Shown here in pieces: positions 63,010 through 64,000 of a stretch of 64,000 nt of DNA. The translations under genes and the position numbers were made by a program. Within the stretch, counting starts at the first letter, position 1; the number at the start of each line of letters is the position of its first letter. Source of the stretch: Pseudomonas allokribbensis. GTDB taxonomy: Bacteria; Pseudomonadota; Gammaproteobacteria; Pseudomonadales; Pseudomonadaceae. The stretch covers positions 434,001 to 498,000 of the forward strand of contig NZ_CP062252.1 in NCBI RefSeq assembly GCF_014863605.1, read 5' to 3'. The notes under the pieces are model-generated. The model was given only the letters and a program-made list of their open reading frames with translations. It did not search any database and had not been told where the DNA came from.

Positions 63010-64000
63010 TTAATTCGGTTGCGTCCAGCGGCGGAAGATCAGCGAGGTGTTGACCCCGCCAAACGCGAAGTTGTTGTTCATCACGTAATCGTGGTGCATC
63101 TGGCGGAATTCGCCGCGCAGGTAATCGAGCTTGCCGCAGTGCGGGTCGACTTCGTCGAGGTTGAGCGTGTGCACGTACAAGTCGCGGTTGAGCATTTCGA
63201 TGCTGAACCAGGACTCCAGCGCACCGCAGGCACCCAGGGTGTGGCCGAGGAAACTCTTCTGCGAACTGATCGGCATACGCTCGCCAAACAGGCTGCTGGT
63301 GGCCAGGGTTTCGGCGATGTCGCCCTGCTCGGTGGCCGTGCCGTGACCGTTCACGTAACCGATGGCGTCAGGCGTCAGGCCCGCGTCTTCCAGTGCCAGC
63401 TCCATCGCACGACGCATGGTGACTTGCTCGGGACGAGTGGTGTGCTGGCCGTCGGCGTTGCTGCCGAAACCGACGATTTCGGCGTGAATGCGCGCACCGC
63501 GAGCCAGGGCGTGTTCCAGTTCTTCAAGCACCAGCATGCCGCCGCCTTCGCCGATCACCAGACCGTCGCGGCCCTTGTCATACGGACGTGGCGAGGTTTG
63601 CGGCGCATCGTTTTTCAGGCTGGTGGCGTACAGCGCGTCGAACACCATGGCCTCGGTCGGACACAGCTCTTCGGCGCCACCGGCGAGCATCAGCGGCAAA
63701 CGACCGAACTTGATCGCCTCGTAGGCATAACCGACGCCCTGACTGCCACTGGTGCAGGCGCTGGACGTCGGGATCAGGCGACCGGTGAGGCCGAAGAAGA
63801 TGCTGATGTTCGCCGCCGTGGTGTGCGGCATCATCCGCACGTAGGAGTTGGCGTTGAGGCCTTCGGCCACCGAATTCAGCAGCATGTTGCCGAACGCCTT
63901 GATCTCGTCGGTGCTGCCGGTGGACGAACCGCAGGCCACGCCCATGCGGCCGTCCTTGATTGATTCGTCGCCGAGCAGGCCGGCATCGGCCAACGCTTTT
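63010..64000 (-). CDS. Beta-ketoacyl-ACP synthase, FabF-like, possibly aryl-polyene type (N-terminus outside window)
   Basis: The frame is open to the window edge, giving about 330 C-terminal residues of a ketosynthase. The catalytic triad is complete: Cys in TSSACTSGSQG, His in NGHGTATEQGD, His in SFLGHTLGACGALE. The closing NNNFAFGGVNTSLIF is the family's C-terminal motif. Features such as MMPHTTAANISIFFGLTGR, together with an adjacent small exported protein, suggest an ApeR-like enzyme of an aryl-polyene cluster rather than housekeeping FabF. The rest of that cluster would lie beyond 64000. The specific pathway is inference. Confidence 0.88.
   Translation of the reverse strand, partial: KALADAGLLGDESIKDGRMGVACGSSTGSTDEIKAFGNMLLNSVAEGLNANSYVRMMPHTTAANISIFFGLTGRLIPTSSACTSGSQGVGYAYEAIKFGRLPLMLAGGAEELCPTEAMVFDALYATSLKNDAPQTSPRPYDKGRDGLVIGEGGGMLVLEELEHALARGARIHAEIVGFGSNADGQHTTRPEQVTMRRAMELALEDAGLTPDAIGYVNGHGTATEQGDIAETLATSSLFGERMPISSQKSFLGHTLGACGALESWFSIEMLNRDLYVHTLNLDEVDPHCGKLDYLRGEFRQMHHDYVMNNNFAFGGVNTSLIFRRWTQPN

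Overview
The window is a 64-kb stretch of chromosome from a Pseudomonas, most likely of the P. fluorescens group. I infer this from the GC-rich codon use, the medium-chain-length PHA locus phaC1-phaZ-phaC2-phaD-phaF-phaI, GTGGGAGC-core REP-type repeats, two adjacent histidine ammonia-lyase genes, and a gene order I recall as conserved in Pseudomonas (opgGH, tat, hisIE, ubiEJB, pha, hslVU, argS, priA, rpmE, maeB, ponA, pilMNOPQ, aroKB, damX-like, gltBD, hemE). No rRNA, tRNA, insertion sequence, prophage or CRISPR array was seen.

Layout. 1-4.0 kb: end of the histidine-utilisation cluster (hutH C-terminus, hutH, hutI, hutG). 4.1-7.5 kb: an orphan choline/betaine-type binding protein overlapping an esterase-like hydrolase, then proline iminopeptidase and D-aminoacyl-tRNA deacylase. 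7.8-12.2 kb: opgGH for osmoregulated periplasmic glucans. 12.3-15.0 kb: a polar amino-acid ABC importer. 15-17 kb: a chemoreceptor with an HBM-like sensor. 17-23.2 kb, minus strand: rsmE and tatABC, hisIE and ubiEJB. 23.3-30.2 kb: PHA granule proteins on plus facing phaC1-phaZ-phaC2-phaD on minus. 30.4-37.8 kb, minus strand: hslVU, a DUF971 gene, priA, argS and a SPOR protein. 37.9-40.4 kb: rpmE, a secreted nuclease and maeB. 40.6-48.1 kb: ponA diverging from pilMNOPQ. 48.1-51.5 kb: aroK, aroB and an ATPase-SPOR fusion. 51.8-59.0 kb: gltB, gltD, hemE. 59-61.4 kb: an MFS exporter diverging from a LysR regulator.

The right end (61.35-64 kb) is the only accessory-looking part. A ketosynthase running off the edge, probably the last enzyme of an aryl-polyene-type fatty-acid cluster, is followed 20 bp downstream by a small exported protein of unknown function. 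A paralogue of that protein lies 0.75 kb further on, and a higBA-type toxin-antitoxin module sits between the two in the opposite orientation.

Regulatory signals seen directly are a sigma-32-type promoter for hslVU that also fixes a TTG start, a sigma-54-type promoter for phaC1, and an inverted repeat overlapping the -35 box of gltBD. There are also an inverted repeat just before higB, an intrinsic terminator for rpmE lying inside the first codons of the next gene, and several REP-like hairpins inside or between operons. Most of the window is ordinary core genome. The least described elements are the paralogue/toxin-antitoxin arrangement and the binding-protein/esterase pair.
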